DNA of 55,886 bases from contig NZ_SGXM01000015.1 in assembly GCF_004217045.1 (NCBI RefSeq), forward strand, positions 1 to 55,886, written 5' to 3'. The notes below the pieces were generated by a model that worked only from the letters and a program-made list of their open reading frames with translations, ran no database searches and was not told the origin of the DNA. This DNA comes from Cupriavidus agavae. Lineage in GTDB: Bacteria; Pseudomonadota; Gammaproteobacteria; Burkholderiales; Burkholderiaceae. The position numbers and the translations under genes were made by a program. Below, piece after piece: positions 35,693-44,588 of the stretch (positions within the stretch are counted from its first letter, which is position 1; the number at the start of each line of letters is the position of its first letter).

Positions 35693-36076
35693 TTATCTAC
35701 CCAATATCTCCATGACGGCGGGTGACTGCCCAGGTCCTTCTGGATGACGGGGTCGCTCTAGGTGAGTTGCCTCGGAAGCACGAAAACTCTGCACGACGCC
35801 ATAAGCGTCAAGCGCACAAAATCCCCTCTGCAAAAGTTGCGCGAGCACTATCGGAGGATGAAGGCCTGGCATGGGCGTATCGAGAGTAAACTCGGTCGCC
35901 GTTTCGCCACACGGTGCTCCCAACCACCAGCGCACCTCGTGAGGACAATCCAATAGGGTCTTGCCGGCAGGAACGATCAACGCCCGGGTCCCATTTCGAA
36001 ATAGAACGATGTGCATAGCCTTCAGCAAGAGTCGGGCTGCCATATGGGTCAGCCAGGAAAAGGAGGCTCGCGTCAA
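35693..36076 (-). CDS. Small gene family E, copy 1, unknown function
   Basis: A protein of up to 127 residues; conserved sequence starts around MAARLLLKAMHIVLFRNGTR and continues ALIVPAGKTLLDCPHEVRWW, LGAPCGETATEF and LAQLLQRGFCALDAYGVVQ. Copy 2 at 44202-44588 keeps the same blocks, with many silent-type differences, which supports real coding. Three Cys are shared. The true start may be at an internal Met; the C-terminal 15 residues differ from copy 2. Function unknown. Confidence 0.65.
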   Translation of the reverse strand: MTRASFSWLTHMAARLLLKAMHIVLFRNGTRALIVPAGKTLLDCPHEVRWWLGAPCGETATEFTLDTPMPGLHPPIVLAQLLQRGFCALDAYGVVQSFRASEATHLERPRHPEGPGQSPAVMEILGR

Positions 36077-36540
36077 AGCTATCGCGGGTGGCTACGACTT
36101 CTACCTGTCGTACGCCTGCTCTTAGACTAGCATCGGCGTTCGGAAAAGCCAATTAACAGTGGGGGCTGTTTCTCGACGGACGCGCCAGTTATGCAAGGCG
36201 GTAGCTGGAAATTTTGAGGCTCAGGTCGTCGGGATGTTGACGCGCCCGTACCGGGCGTCCAGCCGCCGCTTGTAGGATGGTCGGAACATATGACCGCACA
36301 ATCCGCAGAGGGAATGCTGTGGGGACCCCATGAACGCGTCGCGAAGCTCGTAGTCACGGGCCTAGCCTATGCGCATTGCCGAGGGCCGTACCGGCTGCGA
36401 GTTTGTGAAGGCGATGAATCTTCACTGGGCAAGCAGCCCCAAAGGGGGAAGGGCAGGGGCTCAAACACTGGCAGCGGTCTCTGGCTTTCACACGGCATGG
36501 CATTCTGCCAGGAACGAATGTTTGGACCCGGGCGGAGGGT
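36077..36540. other. Region without a convincing gene
   Basis: Minus-strand frames such as 36127-36357 have a smooth start but no known family and no second copy in the window. Nothing firm can be assigned. Confidence 0.25.
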
Positions 36541-36789
36541 TTACGACTCAAGACAACTCGCCGTACGGATGGTGTTGTCTTTGACATCCAGCGTCCAGTA
36601 TTCTGCCTGTCTGCGGTGGGGCCCGCAGTCGACGACCTCGCGAAGGATATCGCTATCCTCGCTAGTGTCGGCCACAGGTGACGGGTCCATGTGGACATAC
36701 GCAGCGCGAGAGGCAAGCGCGGCCACGACAATCAGCGTGATAGCGAGGAATGCGCGGGCGAGGGGCTTAATCCAATTCCGCATGGTCAT
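36541..36789 (-). CDS. Small gene family B: single-pass membrane protein, copy 2
   Basis: An 82-residue protein (start at 36789, or two codons later at MRNW). One membrane helix covers residues 12-32 (FLAITLIVVAALASRAAYV). The polar C-terminal half keeps the two Cys of copy 1 (VDCGPHR, TASCLES). It lies 50 bases downstream of family C copy 2, probably in the same LexA-controlled transcript. Function unknown. Confidence 0.7.
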   Translation of the reverse strand: MTMRNWIKPLARAFLAITLIVVAALASRAAYVHMDPSPVADTSEDSDILREVVDCGPHRRQAEYWTLDVKDNTIRTASCLES

Positions 36790-36838
36790 TGGACGCTAAA
36801 TCATGTTAGGGAAAAGAATACTCGAACCGAGAGAACCC

Positions 36839-37141
36839 TTAAAGCGGGTTATTGCTTTCAATCGGCTCAGCTCGGTACACCGACCAGAAGTAGTGCGAGT
36901 GCCGATGGTGTCTGGCTTGCTTTCGTTGAACGAAAAAACGAACGCGTCCATTCGGACCGGCATCGATCTCTACCTCGGCATGTTCCTCGGTTGCCGTGGC
37001 GGCCGAAGGCAACTGTTGCAAGGCAGTTGCCACGTACTGGCCAGAGATCCGTCCTAGTATTCCGTTTGCTCCCCCAGAGGTTTGCTCAGTCGATACCTCC
37101 TTTTGTAGGTGGCAGTTCGCTGCCAAGCGGCTATTTCCCAT
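36839..37141 (-). CDS. Small gene family C, intact copy, probably SOS-controlled
   Basis: A 100-residue basic protein. Conserved between copies: ISGQYVATAL, EVEIDAGPNGRVRFF and RHHRHSHYFWSVYRAEP, the last rich in His and aromatic residues. The start at 37141 has AGGAG seven bases upstream. A perfect LexA box lies 88 bases before the start. With family B downstream it forms a two-gene unit. No known family is recognised; a DNA-damage-induced role is inferred only from the operator. Confidence 0.7.
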   Translation of the reverse strand: MGNSRLAANCHLQKEVSTEQTSGGANGILGRISGQYVATALQQLPSAATATEEHAEVEIDAGPNGRVRFFVQRKQARHHRHSHYFWSVYRAEPIESNNPL

Positions 37142-37228
37142 CTGTTACTCCTGGTCTCGCAGGCCCATGCAATGCGAAATGCGCGCCGCACGTCGTGCGG
37201 CGCACTCGGCACTTCACGAGCGCCGAAG

Positions 37229-37248
37229 TACTGTATATATATACAGTA
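37229..37248. promoter_or_regulatory. LexA (SOS) box
   Basis: TACTGTATATATATACAGTA is a perfect 20-base palindrome identical to the ideal LexA operator CTGT-N8-ACAG. It overlaps TATACT on the minus strand, a plausible -10 element, and faces the family C and B genes. The related block at 10.9-11.6 kb lacks it: the box lies in about 230-260 bases present only here. Confidence 0.85.
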
Positions 37249-37470
37249 TAGCGGAGTTCGGATGGAAGAAAAGCGCTGACGGAACACCTGTAAGGACACC
37301 GACTCAAAGTTGCCTACGAAGAGGCCGTAAGCAGGCGGGCGACAACGTTGGAACCACGGTACGCACATCAACCGCCGCGTCCTGGAACTCTCAAGAATGC
37401 GAATCTGACCGGGCGACTCGATGAGCCGAGCCGGCGCCGGTGGAGAGCATTCGCGACGGCTCGTCTGTAA

Positions 37471-38319
37471 CTACGGCGTGTTTCGACTGTGAATGCGCGT
37501 TCCGTCCTCAAAGCAGAATTCTTCATGCGAAGCGTCGGCGTCGTCCGTGACTGGCAACCAGGAACCCCAACCAGTAAAGACAAAGGTGACATGCGCCGAC
37601 TGACATTCGTTGCGCAAAGACCGCAGCCAGCCCGGATGGGTAGGGAGGTCGGAGGCCCGGCTCGATCCACCCGCGACGACAAGCTCGATGCGAGACGGGC
37701 AAATCGACAGCTGCTCCGATACGTCGCAAACCTCCCGTCCGTTGAGGGCGTCCAGGTGAAGTTGCTCGCAGCAGGGCGGTTTGCCAATAAAAGGAGGTAG
37801 CGCTGTGAGGCTAACGGGACCAGTCAGGGGATCGAGGACTAGGAATCGATGCGCAACACATACGGTAAGCAACTGAGATACGCGGCGGTCCGCATCGCGT
37901 TGGCCGCTGAGTGAAAGACCGAACCACATGTCCGACGGCGGCTGCCCGGCAATCCAAGAGGCGATCCATGCTGAAAGCGCGCTTCCGGGAGCGCGAGAAC
38001 GACGAGACAGATATTTGAGCGCGGCTTCAAGCCGAGTGCCTACCGCCAGCGGCTCGTTGATGACCACAAGCTTGTCGAGGGACGGACTATCGTGGCATGT
38101 CGCCATCCATGCGACGAAACTATCGATCGGTATTGCATCTGAGAACAGATCGTCCGGACAGACGCATAAGACGCGTTGTCGAAGGCGAGCGTCGTTGGCC
38201 GACGTCAGGGATGGCAAGTCTTGTGAGGGGCGTTTGATGAAGGAATACTCCACGCGACGCCCCGCGTCAGAGGGCGCAATACTCCAGATCCGATCGTACC
38301 AAGATGACTTCGCAAACAC
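37471..38319 (-). CDS. DUF5131 (phage Gp37/Gp68)-like protein lacking the Cys N-terminus
   Basis: 282 residues from a GTG at 38319. The C-terminal half is clearly DUF5131-like: SDMWFGLSLSGQRDADRRVS, FLVLDPLTGPVSL, VVAGGSSRAS and HPGWLRSLRNECQSAHVTFV with FTGWGSWLP, where the family has KQWGEW. The N-terminal half matches the family only loosely (VLCVCPDDLFSDAIP) and the usual start with its CxxxCxxC-like cluster is missing, so it is either shortened or divergent. The family is of unknown function and common in phages and plasmids. Half of it recurs at 11699-12160. Confidence 0.65.
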   Translation of the reverse strand: MFAKSSWYDRIWSIAPSDAGRRVEYSFIKRPSQDLPSLTSANDARLRQRVLCVCPDDLFSDAIPIDSFVAWMATCHDSPSLDKLVVINEPLAVGTRLEAALKYLSRRSRAPGSALSAWIASWIAGQPPSDMWFGLSLSGQRDADRRVSQLLTVCVAHRFLVLDPLTGPVSLTALPPFIGKPPCCEQLHLDALNGREVCDVSEQLSICPSRIELVVAGGSSRASDLPTHPGWLRSLRNECQSAHVTFVFTGWGSWLPVTDDADASHEEFCFEDGTRIHSRNTP

Positions 38320-38665
38320 GAGCTCGACTCCATGTGATGAAAGGAATCTTCAGCCTACGCAGTTGGGGCCAAAGTCAAGTCCCCGCGGCAGCAGTGCGGT
38401 TGTCGAAGGGCTTCGTCGCGGCTCACCGCAGCTTCGTCCACCGGCGCGCAGGCCTTGTCAGGTCGCGGCGCTTCTCAGCATCAGCGGCGCGATAGTCAAG
38501 ATCTACCGCGCGGAAAGCCACGCGCAAAATGGGAGCACGGTCTTTCGCTAGATTGGTACGCATGCCGGAGCATTAGCATGGTTACGTGCGACGCATTGTC
38601 TGCGTAGCGCGGCTAGAGGCCGGGCAGTCCTTTCCCTGGTTGGGAAGGGGTGCGCGGCCGCGCGT
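38320..38665. other. Region with a possible 46-codon ORF and an rpoD-distal hairpin
   Basis: A minus-strand ORF from ATG 38563 to TGA 38423 reads smoothly (MRTNLAKDRAPILRVAFRAV) but has no ribosome site. Just below the rpoD-like stop, 38630-38652 can form a CCCTTCCC/GGGAAAGG hairpin without a U-tract, a possible terminator. Confidence 0.3.
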
Positions 38666-40684
38666 TCAGCGCTCGAGGAACAGCTTCAGCTTGTCGGCAC
38701 GCACAGGATTGCGGAGCTTGCGCATTGCCTTCGCTTCGATCTGGCGGATGCGCTCCCGCGTGACATCAAACTGTTGCCCGACTTCCTCCAATGTCTGTTC
38801 GGAAGCGGTGTCAATGCCAAACCGCATACGCAGCACTTTGGCCTCGCGCGGGGAGAGTTCATTCAGCGCACTCTCGATCTGCGCTCGCAGGCTCGCCCGC
38901 ATCGCCGCGTCTGCGGGCGAACTCGCACCGGCGTCCTCGATCATGTCACCGAGCGTTGCGTCTGCATCATCGCCAACAGGCGTCTCCAGCGAAATTGGTT
39001 GCTTCGCAATCTTGAGCATATCCCTGACTTTCTGCTCGGAGATTCCCATCCGCTCGGCGAGGACCGCCGGCTCTGCTTCCTGCCCGGTCTGCTGCAGGAT
39101 TTCTCGCGAAATGCGATTCATTTTGTTGATGGTCTCGATCATGTGCACTGGCACACGGATCGTACGGGCTTGATCGGCCAAGGCCCGGGTCACGGCTTGC
39201 CGGACCCACCAGGTGGCATAGGTTGAGAACTTCCAGCCGCGTCGATACTCGAACTTGTCCACGGCTTTCATGAGGCCGATGTTGCCTTCCTGAATCAGGT
39301 CCAGAAACTGCATGCCGCGGTTGACATACTTCTTCGCAATGGAGATGACCAGGCGCAGGTTGGCTTCGGTCATTTCCGACTTTGCCCGACGCATTTTCGC
39401 CTCAGCGGCCGTCATCCGACGGTTGACTTCTTTGAGTCGCTGCAGTGGCAGCGCCACCTGCGCCTCGATGTCAACAAGCTTTTGTTGCAGTGCCTGGATA
39501 GCGGGCAGGTGTCGCTCAAGCCCAGGACCGAATTGTTTCGACGTCCTCGCCGACTGGGCGGTCCAAGTGAGGTCTGTTTCTCGGCCGGGGAAAGAAGCGA
39601 TGAAGAGTTCGCGCGGCATGTCGCAACGCTCGACCGCAATCTCGAGGATGCTGCGCTCGATGGTTCGCACGGCGGCGACTTGCTCGTGCACCGTGGCACA
39701 CAATCTATCAATCGTCTTTGCTGTGAACCGGATTGGAGCGAGTTCGGCCTGGATGGCCGCTGACAGCTGCGCATTGGCAGCGGAAGCGGCTGGGGAGGCG
39801 GCTTCCTTGCCGGCAGCCCCGGGCATCTGATCAAAAAGTGCACGGACGCGCGCGAAGATCTCCAGGCTGTCGGTAGTCAGCTTCTGAAGCCGTGCTGCAT
39901 TTTCCTTCTCCGAAGTGTCTTCTTCGGTGGACGCGTCTTCGTCATCCCCGTCGGCGTCCTGGTCGATCTCCGCGCCCTCGTCGGCGTCTGCGGCGTCTTC
40001 CTGCGCGACTGCGTCCAGCAGAGAATCCCCCTCGGCTGAGACTTCGGCGATGCCATCGACCAGCTCGTCAACAGTCAGCTCGCCGGCATGAATACGGTCA
40101 ACTTCAGTGAGTATTGCTGCGACGACGGACGGGCACTCGGCAATCGCTTGGATCATCTCCATGAGTCCCGCTTCGATGCGCTTGGCGATCTCGATTTCTC
40201 CGCTGCGTGTCAGCAGGGTACTCGCTCCCATCTCCCGCATGTACAGTCGGACCGGATCTGTCGTGCGACCGAACTCGGAGTACACGGTCGACAGGGCGGC
40301 TTCAACCTCTTCGGCCGCCTCATCATCGGAGGTCGTCGGCGTGGCGCCGTTCAGTAGGAGGGTCTCTGCGTCCGGCGCCTGCTCGTACACCGAGACGCCC
40401 ATATCGCTAAACGTGCTGACGATGGTTTCCATCGCGGCGGTTTGCGCGAAGTTGTCGTCAAGATGGTCATTGATGTCAGCATGCGTGAGATACCCGCGCT
40501 CACGGCCCAGCGCAATCAGGGCCCGCATCTGACGCTGCCGCTCCTCGTCCAGACGCGCCTTGGCTGCCCGATCCAGCGTTCCCGGCTCAGCGTTGGGTTT
40601 TGCGCCCGCCGGACGGCGCCCGGCCTTGGGAGTGAATGCCGCTTTCATGCGCCGCTCCGATTCATCACGAACCTGATTTGCCAA
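38666..40684 (-). CDS. rpoD: RpoD-like sigma-70 factor
   Basis: A 672-residue primary-type sigma factor. Region 1.1 lies at about 50-110, 1.2 at DPVRLYMREMGASTLLTRSG, a long acidic non-conserved region at about 215-280 (DADGDDEDASTEEDTSE), regions 2.1-2.4 at NLRLVISIAKKYVNRGMQFL through FSTYATWWVRQAVTRALADQ, region 3 at EPAVLAERMGISEQKVRDML, and region 4 HTH at TLEEVGQQFDVTRERIRQIE. All look complete. The start is a TTG at 40684 with AGGAG seven bases upstream; an ATG at 40648 is the alternative. It stands among pseudogenes, not in the usual rpsU-dnaG-rpoD setting, so it is probably an extra copy. Confidence 0.93.
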   Translation of the reverse strand: MANQVRDESERRMKAAFTPKAGRRPAGAKPNAEPGTLDRAAKARLDEERQRQMRALIALGRERGYLTHADINDHLDDNFAQTAAMETIVSTFSDMGVSVYEQAPDAETLLLNGATPTTSDDEAAEEVEAALSTVYSEFGRTTDPVRLYMREMGASTLLTRSGEIEIAKRIEAGLMEMIQAIAECPSVVAAILTEVDRIHAGELTVDELVDGIAEVSAEGDSLLDAVAQEDAADADEGAEIDQDADGDDEDASTEEDTSEKENAARLQKLTTDSLEIFARVRALFDQMPGAAGKEAASPAASAANAQLSAAIQAELAPIRFTAKTIDRLCATVHEQVAAVRTIERSILEIAVERCDMPRELFIASFPGRETDLTWTAQSARTSKQFGPGLERHLPAIQALQQKLVDIEAQVALPLQRLKEVNRRMTAAEAKMRRAKSEMTEANLRLVISIAKKYVNRGMQFLDLIQEGNIGLMKAVDKFEYRRGWKFSTYATWWVRQAVTRALADQARTIRVPVHMIETINKMNRISREILQQTGQEAEPAVLAERMGISEQKVRDMLKIAKQPISLETPVGDDADATLGDMIEDAGASSPADAAMRASLRAQIESALNELSPREAKVLRMRFGIDTASEQTLEEVGQQFDVTRERIRQIEAKAMRKLRNPVRADKLKLFLER

Positions 40685-40944
40685 TATAGTTCTCCTGGGG
40701 GACAGCGTGCGGCGCGTCGCGAATGGCGCGCAGCGCTAACCGGCGAGCGGTATGGCGGATGTGGCGCGGTGAGCCCAGAGCCTGCCCGTCTGGGAATGCT
40801 CGATGCTCGAATTTTGGGGAACCGCGCATGATACTTGAGCGCGTTGTGCGGTGCAATATCTCAGACACGCGCCGCGTGCCGAATGCAGGTCATTACGTAA
40901 ACTGGGCTTAGGAGGGGTGGGCAAGGCGCCCAAGCCGGATCGGA

Positions 40945-41307
40945 AGGGTTCTTCTATTTCGCGGACGATGGCGACCTTGCCTGCCTGCGCTACGACAACT
41001 GGAAAGTCATGTTCATGGAGCAGCGCGCCACCGGCACGCTGCGTTCTGGGCCAAACCGCTGGTAACGCTGCGCGTGCCGAAGATATTCAATCTGCGCACG
41101 GACCCCTACGAGCGCGCGGACGTGATATCCAATACGTACTACGACTGGTTGCTCGAGCACGCTTTCATCCTCGTGCCGGCCCAGGCTGGCGTGGCGGAAT
41201 TCCTGCAGACCTTCAAGGATTTCCCGCCGCGGCAGAAGGCCGCCAGCTTTGGCGTGGACCAGGTTGTCGAGAAAATGATGGACGCGGCCGGCGGCGGCGG
41301 GCATTGA
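40945..41307 (+). pseudogene. Arylsulfatase C-terminal remnant
   Basis: Translation gives FFYFADDGDLACLRYDNWKV and MFMEQRATGTLR, then after a frameshift near 41043 WAKPLVTLRVPKIFNLRTDP, YERADVISNTYYDWLLEHAF and VDQVVEKMM, the normal end of a periplasmic arylsulfatase. The catalytic N-terminal domain is absent. Confidence 0.75.
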
Positions 41308-41309
41308 CC

Positions 41310-41942
41310 AGACGGGCGGCTGCGGCATCCTGCACGGCGGGCATCGCGGCCAGCGTGCTGACACTGATCAACGCGCTGGTGTTCTTCCGCACCGATCGGC
41401 AGCCGCCGCCCTGGAGGTTGATGCATCGCGCGCTTCTCACCAGTCTGGCTACGGTGCTGTTAGGAGTAGTGTTGCTAGGCTGGGTGAACGACAACGCGGC
41501 CGCTTGGCTGGAAACCGCGCTTGGCGTGGCCATTGTCCTTTGCGCGGTCAGTCTAGTGATCCGGCGCCAGCAGGCGTCTTCCGTCGGAGCTCCGCGTGCT
41601 TTCTCGGTGGCCGGGGCGCTATCCGGACTGATGGGCGGCCTGTTTGGTACGTCGGGGCCGCCTATCGTTTTCTATCACTACCGGCAGCCGTTGGCCACGG
41701 ATGTGGTCCGACGCGCGCTGCTGGTGATGTTTGCCAGTAAAGCTTGCACGCGCCTGGTGCTGGTGCCGGTCTCGATGGGCATCTCCGCCCATGCACTGCT
41801 GCTTTGCGTATTGTCCTTCCCGGTTGTTCACGTCACCACACGCCTGACGACGAAGAGACCGCCGCCGTGGAGTCCTGCCGTGATGCGGCCGCTCGTGGCA
41901 GCTTTGCTCGCCCTATCGGGCATTGCCATGATCACCAGGTAA
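41310..41942 (+). pseudogene. TauE/SafE (TSUP) family exporter, N-terminally truncated
   Basis: About 210 codons encode five or six membrane helices of the TSUP family, including SVAGALSGLMGGLFGTSGPP, the family's glycine-rich core, and HYRQPLATDVVRRALLVMFA. The usual first helices are missing: the open frame runs back through the arylsulfatase remnant without a family start. The first in-frame ATG with a ribosome-like GGAGG is at 41421. Probably inactive. Confidence 0.6.
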
Positions 41943-42290
41943 CTTTGCGGTACGGGCTTCCCACTGTGCATTGTGTATGCGGCAGAGAAAGTTCGAGGTA
42001 CGCAGCGCCTGCGTCGCAGTGGCGAGCGCCTGGGTACTTGCAATCAGCGCGGATATGCTGGCAGCGGCGTTTTGCATCGGGTCGGCACGTCGCGAGGGCA
42101 AGGGATAGGGTAGTGGGTAGGTTCGCGGCAAACCGGTTCGTCAATCTGTAAAATAAACTTGGAGGATAAGGATGCCGGACGCTCCGATAAATCATCCTTA
42201 GGCTTGTATCGCTGTCATCGCCGCGGTAACCCTCGGGTCGGCGGATCGCTGATGGCGGACGTGGTACCGGTTCTGCTGTATTTTCCGCGG
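41943..42290. other. Region without a recognised gene
   Basis: A minus-strand frame from ATG 42077 to 41913 (MQNAAASISALIASTQALAT) reads smoothly but is unrecognised. A plus-strand GGAGG at 42162 precedes only a nine-codon ORF. Confidence 0.25.
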
Positions 42291-42314
42291 ACTCGATTGA
42301 GAAGGGGCTCGTCC

Positions 42315-42870
42315 ATGACAACCAGTTCCGAACCGGTATCCATAAGGCAGAGCGGGGAGAAGTTTCCGGCTGTCTCGTCACGCCGGTCACGAAGTCGCCG
42401 GGCGTGCTCTTCGTCCTTGGCTGGGGCGCGAGCCGGAAACGTCAGCTGCGGCGTGCGAACGAGGTGGCGGGCCGGGGATGCATTTGCCTGACGATCGAAC
42501 TGCGGGAGCACAACATTCGAGCGGGAATGTCCACGAACTCGTTCCCGCTTATGACAAGCTCCTCGCGCATCCCGTTATCGACCATAACGCGGTGGTTCTG
42601 GTCGGCAGCAGCTACGGCAAGCATCTGGCCGCGCTGCTGATTGCACCGCGTCCGGCTGGCGTTACGCGCGCGGACGCTGGCCGACATGGAGACCGACGAG
42701 GCCGCGCTGGAGCGGCTTTCAGGAGCGCTATGACGCTGGGCGGCGCAAGATCATCCCTCCCAATTCCGATGAAGCGCTACGCGCCTGCACCGGCTTCAAC
42801 GGGAATGTCCTAGTCGTGGAATCCCTGTATGACAGCGGCGTGCGGCCGTCAGATCCTACATTGAAGCTTT
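42315..42870 (+). pseudogene. Alpha/beta hydrolase, multiply frameshifted
   Basis: Pieces in different plus-strand frames line up with one alpha/beta hydrolase: SPGVLFVLGWGASRKRQLRR, CICLTIELREHNIRAG, AYDKLLAHPVIDHNAVVLVG then SSYGKHLAALLIA (the nucleophile elbow, with GSSYG), and finally ACTGFNGNVLVVES followed by YDSGVRP. At least two frame changes separate them. The gene cannot make a full enzyme. Confidence 0.6.
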
Positions 42871-43386
42871 TCTCCAAGCCGATTCCATCAGTACCGGTTG
42901 CGGGCGAAACCCGATCACGGCCTGAGCACTGACCAAGCACGAGTTTGCTGGCGGGGTTGGCATCCCGGACGCCAATAGCCACCAGAAGCCGGTAGAGGCG
43001 ATCAGTGAGCTTGAGATAAGGCATGCGGGTCGCTGGCAAGTAGTTTCGGGCATCGCCGTCGCGCCAGAAGCCCTCGATAACATCGAGGCCGAAGCTGGAC
43101 CCGCGTCGCACCGCGGCCGGCCAGGTAGCAGTGACACCTGTCGAACACCGCCGATGCTGGACGATGGCTTGCGGGAAGAATGGCCGCCGGCTTTGCGGAC
43201 CTCCCAGTCAGCACATGCTAGTTCGAGGGGCGGAATGCCGCCGTTTGTCCATCAGAATTCATACATCTGAAGATGTTTTTCCCGAAACCTATCGTCTGTC
43301 CGAGGCACCATTTGCTGACAAGTGGCGAGGTAACCGGCCCGAGCGCGGCGCCCACCGAAGGCGCGCATAGCGGGGGTCAGTAAGCG
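42871..43386. other. Region without a recognised gene
   Basis: Overlapping minus-strand frames (42728-43111 and 42856-43137) alternate in looking protein-like, which fits another decayed gene, but no family could be named. Confidence 0.25.
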
Positions 43387-43700
43387 TCCATCGCCTGTTC
43401 CACCGCTTCCGCGTGGCTCACCCCAAGCGGTGGGCATTCAAGTTGATGCTGGTCTGCGCAGTAACGGAGGATTCCAAGCAAACGGGTGTGCCGGCGACTC
43501 TCGGGAAAATGGATTCGGCGATTCCTCGTCCAAGTGTGGCAGCCAGCACGGGCGAGGTCACGCTACTGCTCTGCCGTACCGTCCAGATCTTCCGCAAGGC
43601 GTTTCGCCTCCCCACTCAATATGCGCTGGTTCTCGGCCTCGCTGCTTATGACGGTAGACCTAAGTCCGTCACGCTGACCCGACGAGTACTCCCTCTGATG
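43387..43700 (-). pseudogene. DUF6884-like tail plus small gene family A, decayed copy
   Basis: About 85% identical by eye to 12245-12555. The upstream end encodes RVSVTDLGLPS and a stop, the same last residues as the DUF6884-like gene, then a family A start with ATA in place of ATG (SSEAENQRILSGEAKRLAED, LDGTAEQ and a stop). The rest is shifted. The end toward 43700 joins a decayed MFS fragment directly. Confidence 0.65.
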
Positions 43701-43701
43701 T

Positions 43702-43990
43702 TTGACTGGCATCGGGCACGCTACGCGCCGTCGAATCTCGTCACCGCCGCCGTTCGTCACCATACGATATTTCGCGCTGCTTCGTCCGATGCAGACGTTC
43801 CTGTTTCACGCGCGCACGCCGCAGGTCCATGGCATTCTTGACATGCTGATATTTGCGGCATTTAGTTTTTTTCTGGACTGTGCGGCTGCTGCCGCCGCCG
43901 GCGGGCGTCCTCGGAGCAGTCTGTCCACCCTCGGCTTCACAGTTTGCCGAGCTGGGACAATTCTTTGGGCGGTAAGGGAAGGAAGGACTG
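43702..43990 (+). pseudogene. Shortened, decayed copy of the MFS gene at 34137-35354
   Basis: The frame starts MTGIGHATRR and includes VTIRYFALLRPMQTFLFHAR, TPQVHGILDMLIFAAFS and, after a jump, STLGFTVCRAGTILWAV. The intact gene has MTGIGLAMHR, VTIRYFALLRSMPTLLFHER, TLQVRGVLGMLMFAAFS and CTLGFTVCLMATAFWAV. About 130 codons between the last two blocks are deleted, as is everything before. Confidence 0.75.
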
Positions 43991-44201
43991 TTGGGTGCAT
44001 CACCTGGAGATGAGCGGCATAAAATGAGCGTCGGCATCCCTGGCCAGCTACGTCACCCAGCCCGAAGACTGTTTCTATGCGCCATAGCGTGAAGTCGTGC
44101 GACGGCGGACGCAACCGGATTTCGGGGCAACGCGAAAAGCGTAAAGTGCGGCCGAAATTAAGCTTACCGACTGAGAGTGGGTCTGGAGTTGCTGATGATC
44201 C

Positions 44202-44588
44202 CTATTGGGAAAGTAAGTCGGCTTTCGAGATGAGCGAGGCGGTATCAACGTCAGCCAATCTAATTCGCGTCTCTTTCGAGACGATAGGCTCATCCTGGTC
44301 CATTGCGTTGGACGCACGAAAGTTCTGCACGACGCCATGCAGATCCAGTGCGCAGTATCCCCGTTGCAAAAGTTGGGCGAGGACCAAAGGCGGATGGATG
44401 CCCGGCATCGGCGTATCCAGTGTGAACGCAGTCGCGGTTTCAGCACACGGCGCGCCAAGCCAGCATCGCACCTCGAGGGGACAATCCAGTAAAGTCTTGC
44501 CGGCCGGAAGGATCAATGCCCGGGTACTGTTGCGAAATAGTACGATGTTCATAGCGTCCAGTAGTGATCGGGCTGCCATGTGGGCCAA
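44202..44588 (-). CDS. Small gene family E, copy 2, unknown function
   Basis: A 128-residue protein: MAARSLLDAMNIVLFRNSTR, ALILPAGKTLLDCPLEVRCW, LGAPCAETATAF and LAQLLQRGYCALDLHGVVQN match copy 1 at 35693-36076. The C-terminal 25 residues (ETRIRLADVDTASLISKADL) have no counterpart there. One frame is open throughout, so this may be the functional copy. No family recognised. Confidence 0.65.
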   Translation of the reverse strand: MAHMAARSLLDAMNIVLFRNSTRALILPAGKTLLDCPLEVRCWLGAPCAETATAFTLDTPMPGIHPPLVLAQLLQRGYCALDLHGVVQNFRASNAMDQDEPIVSKETRIRLADVDTASLISKADLLSQ

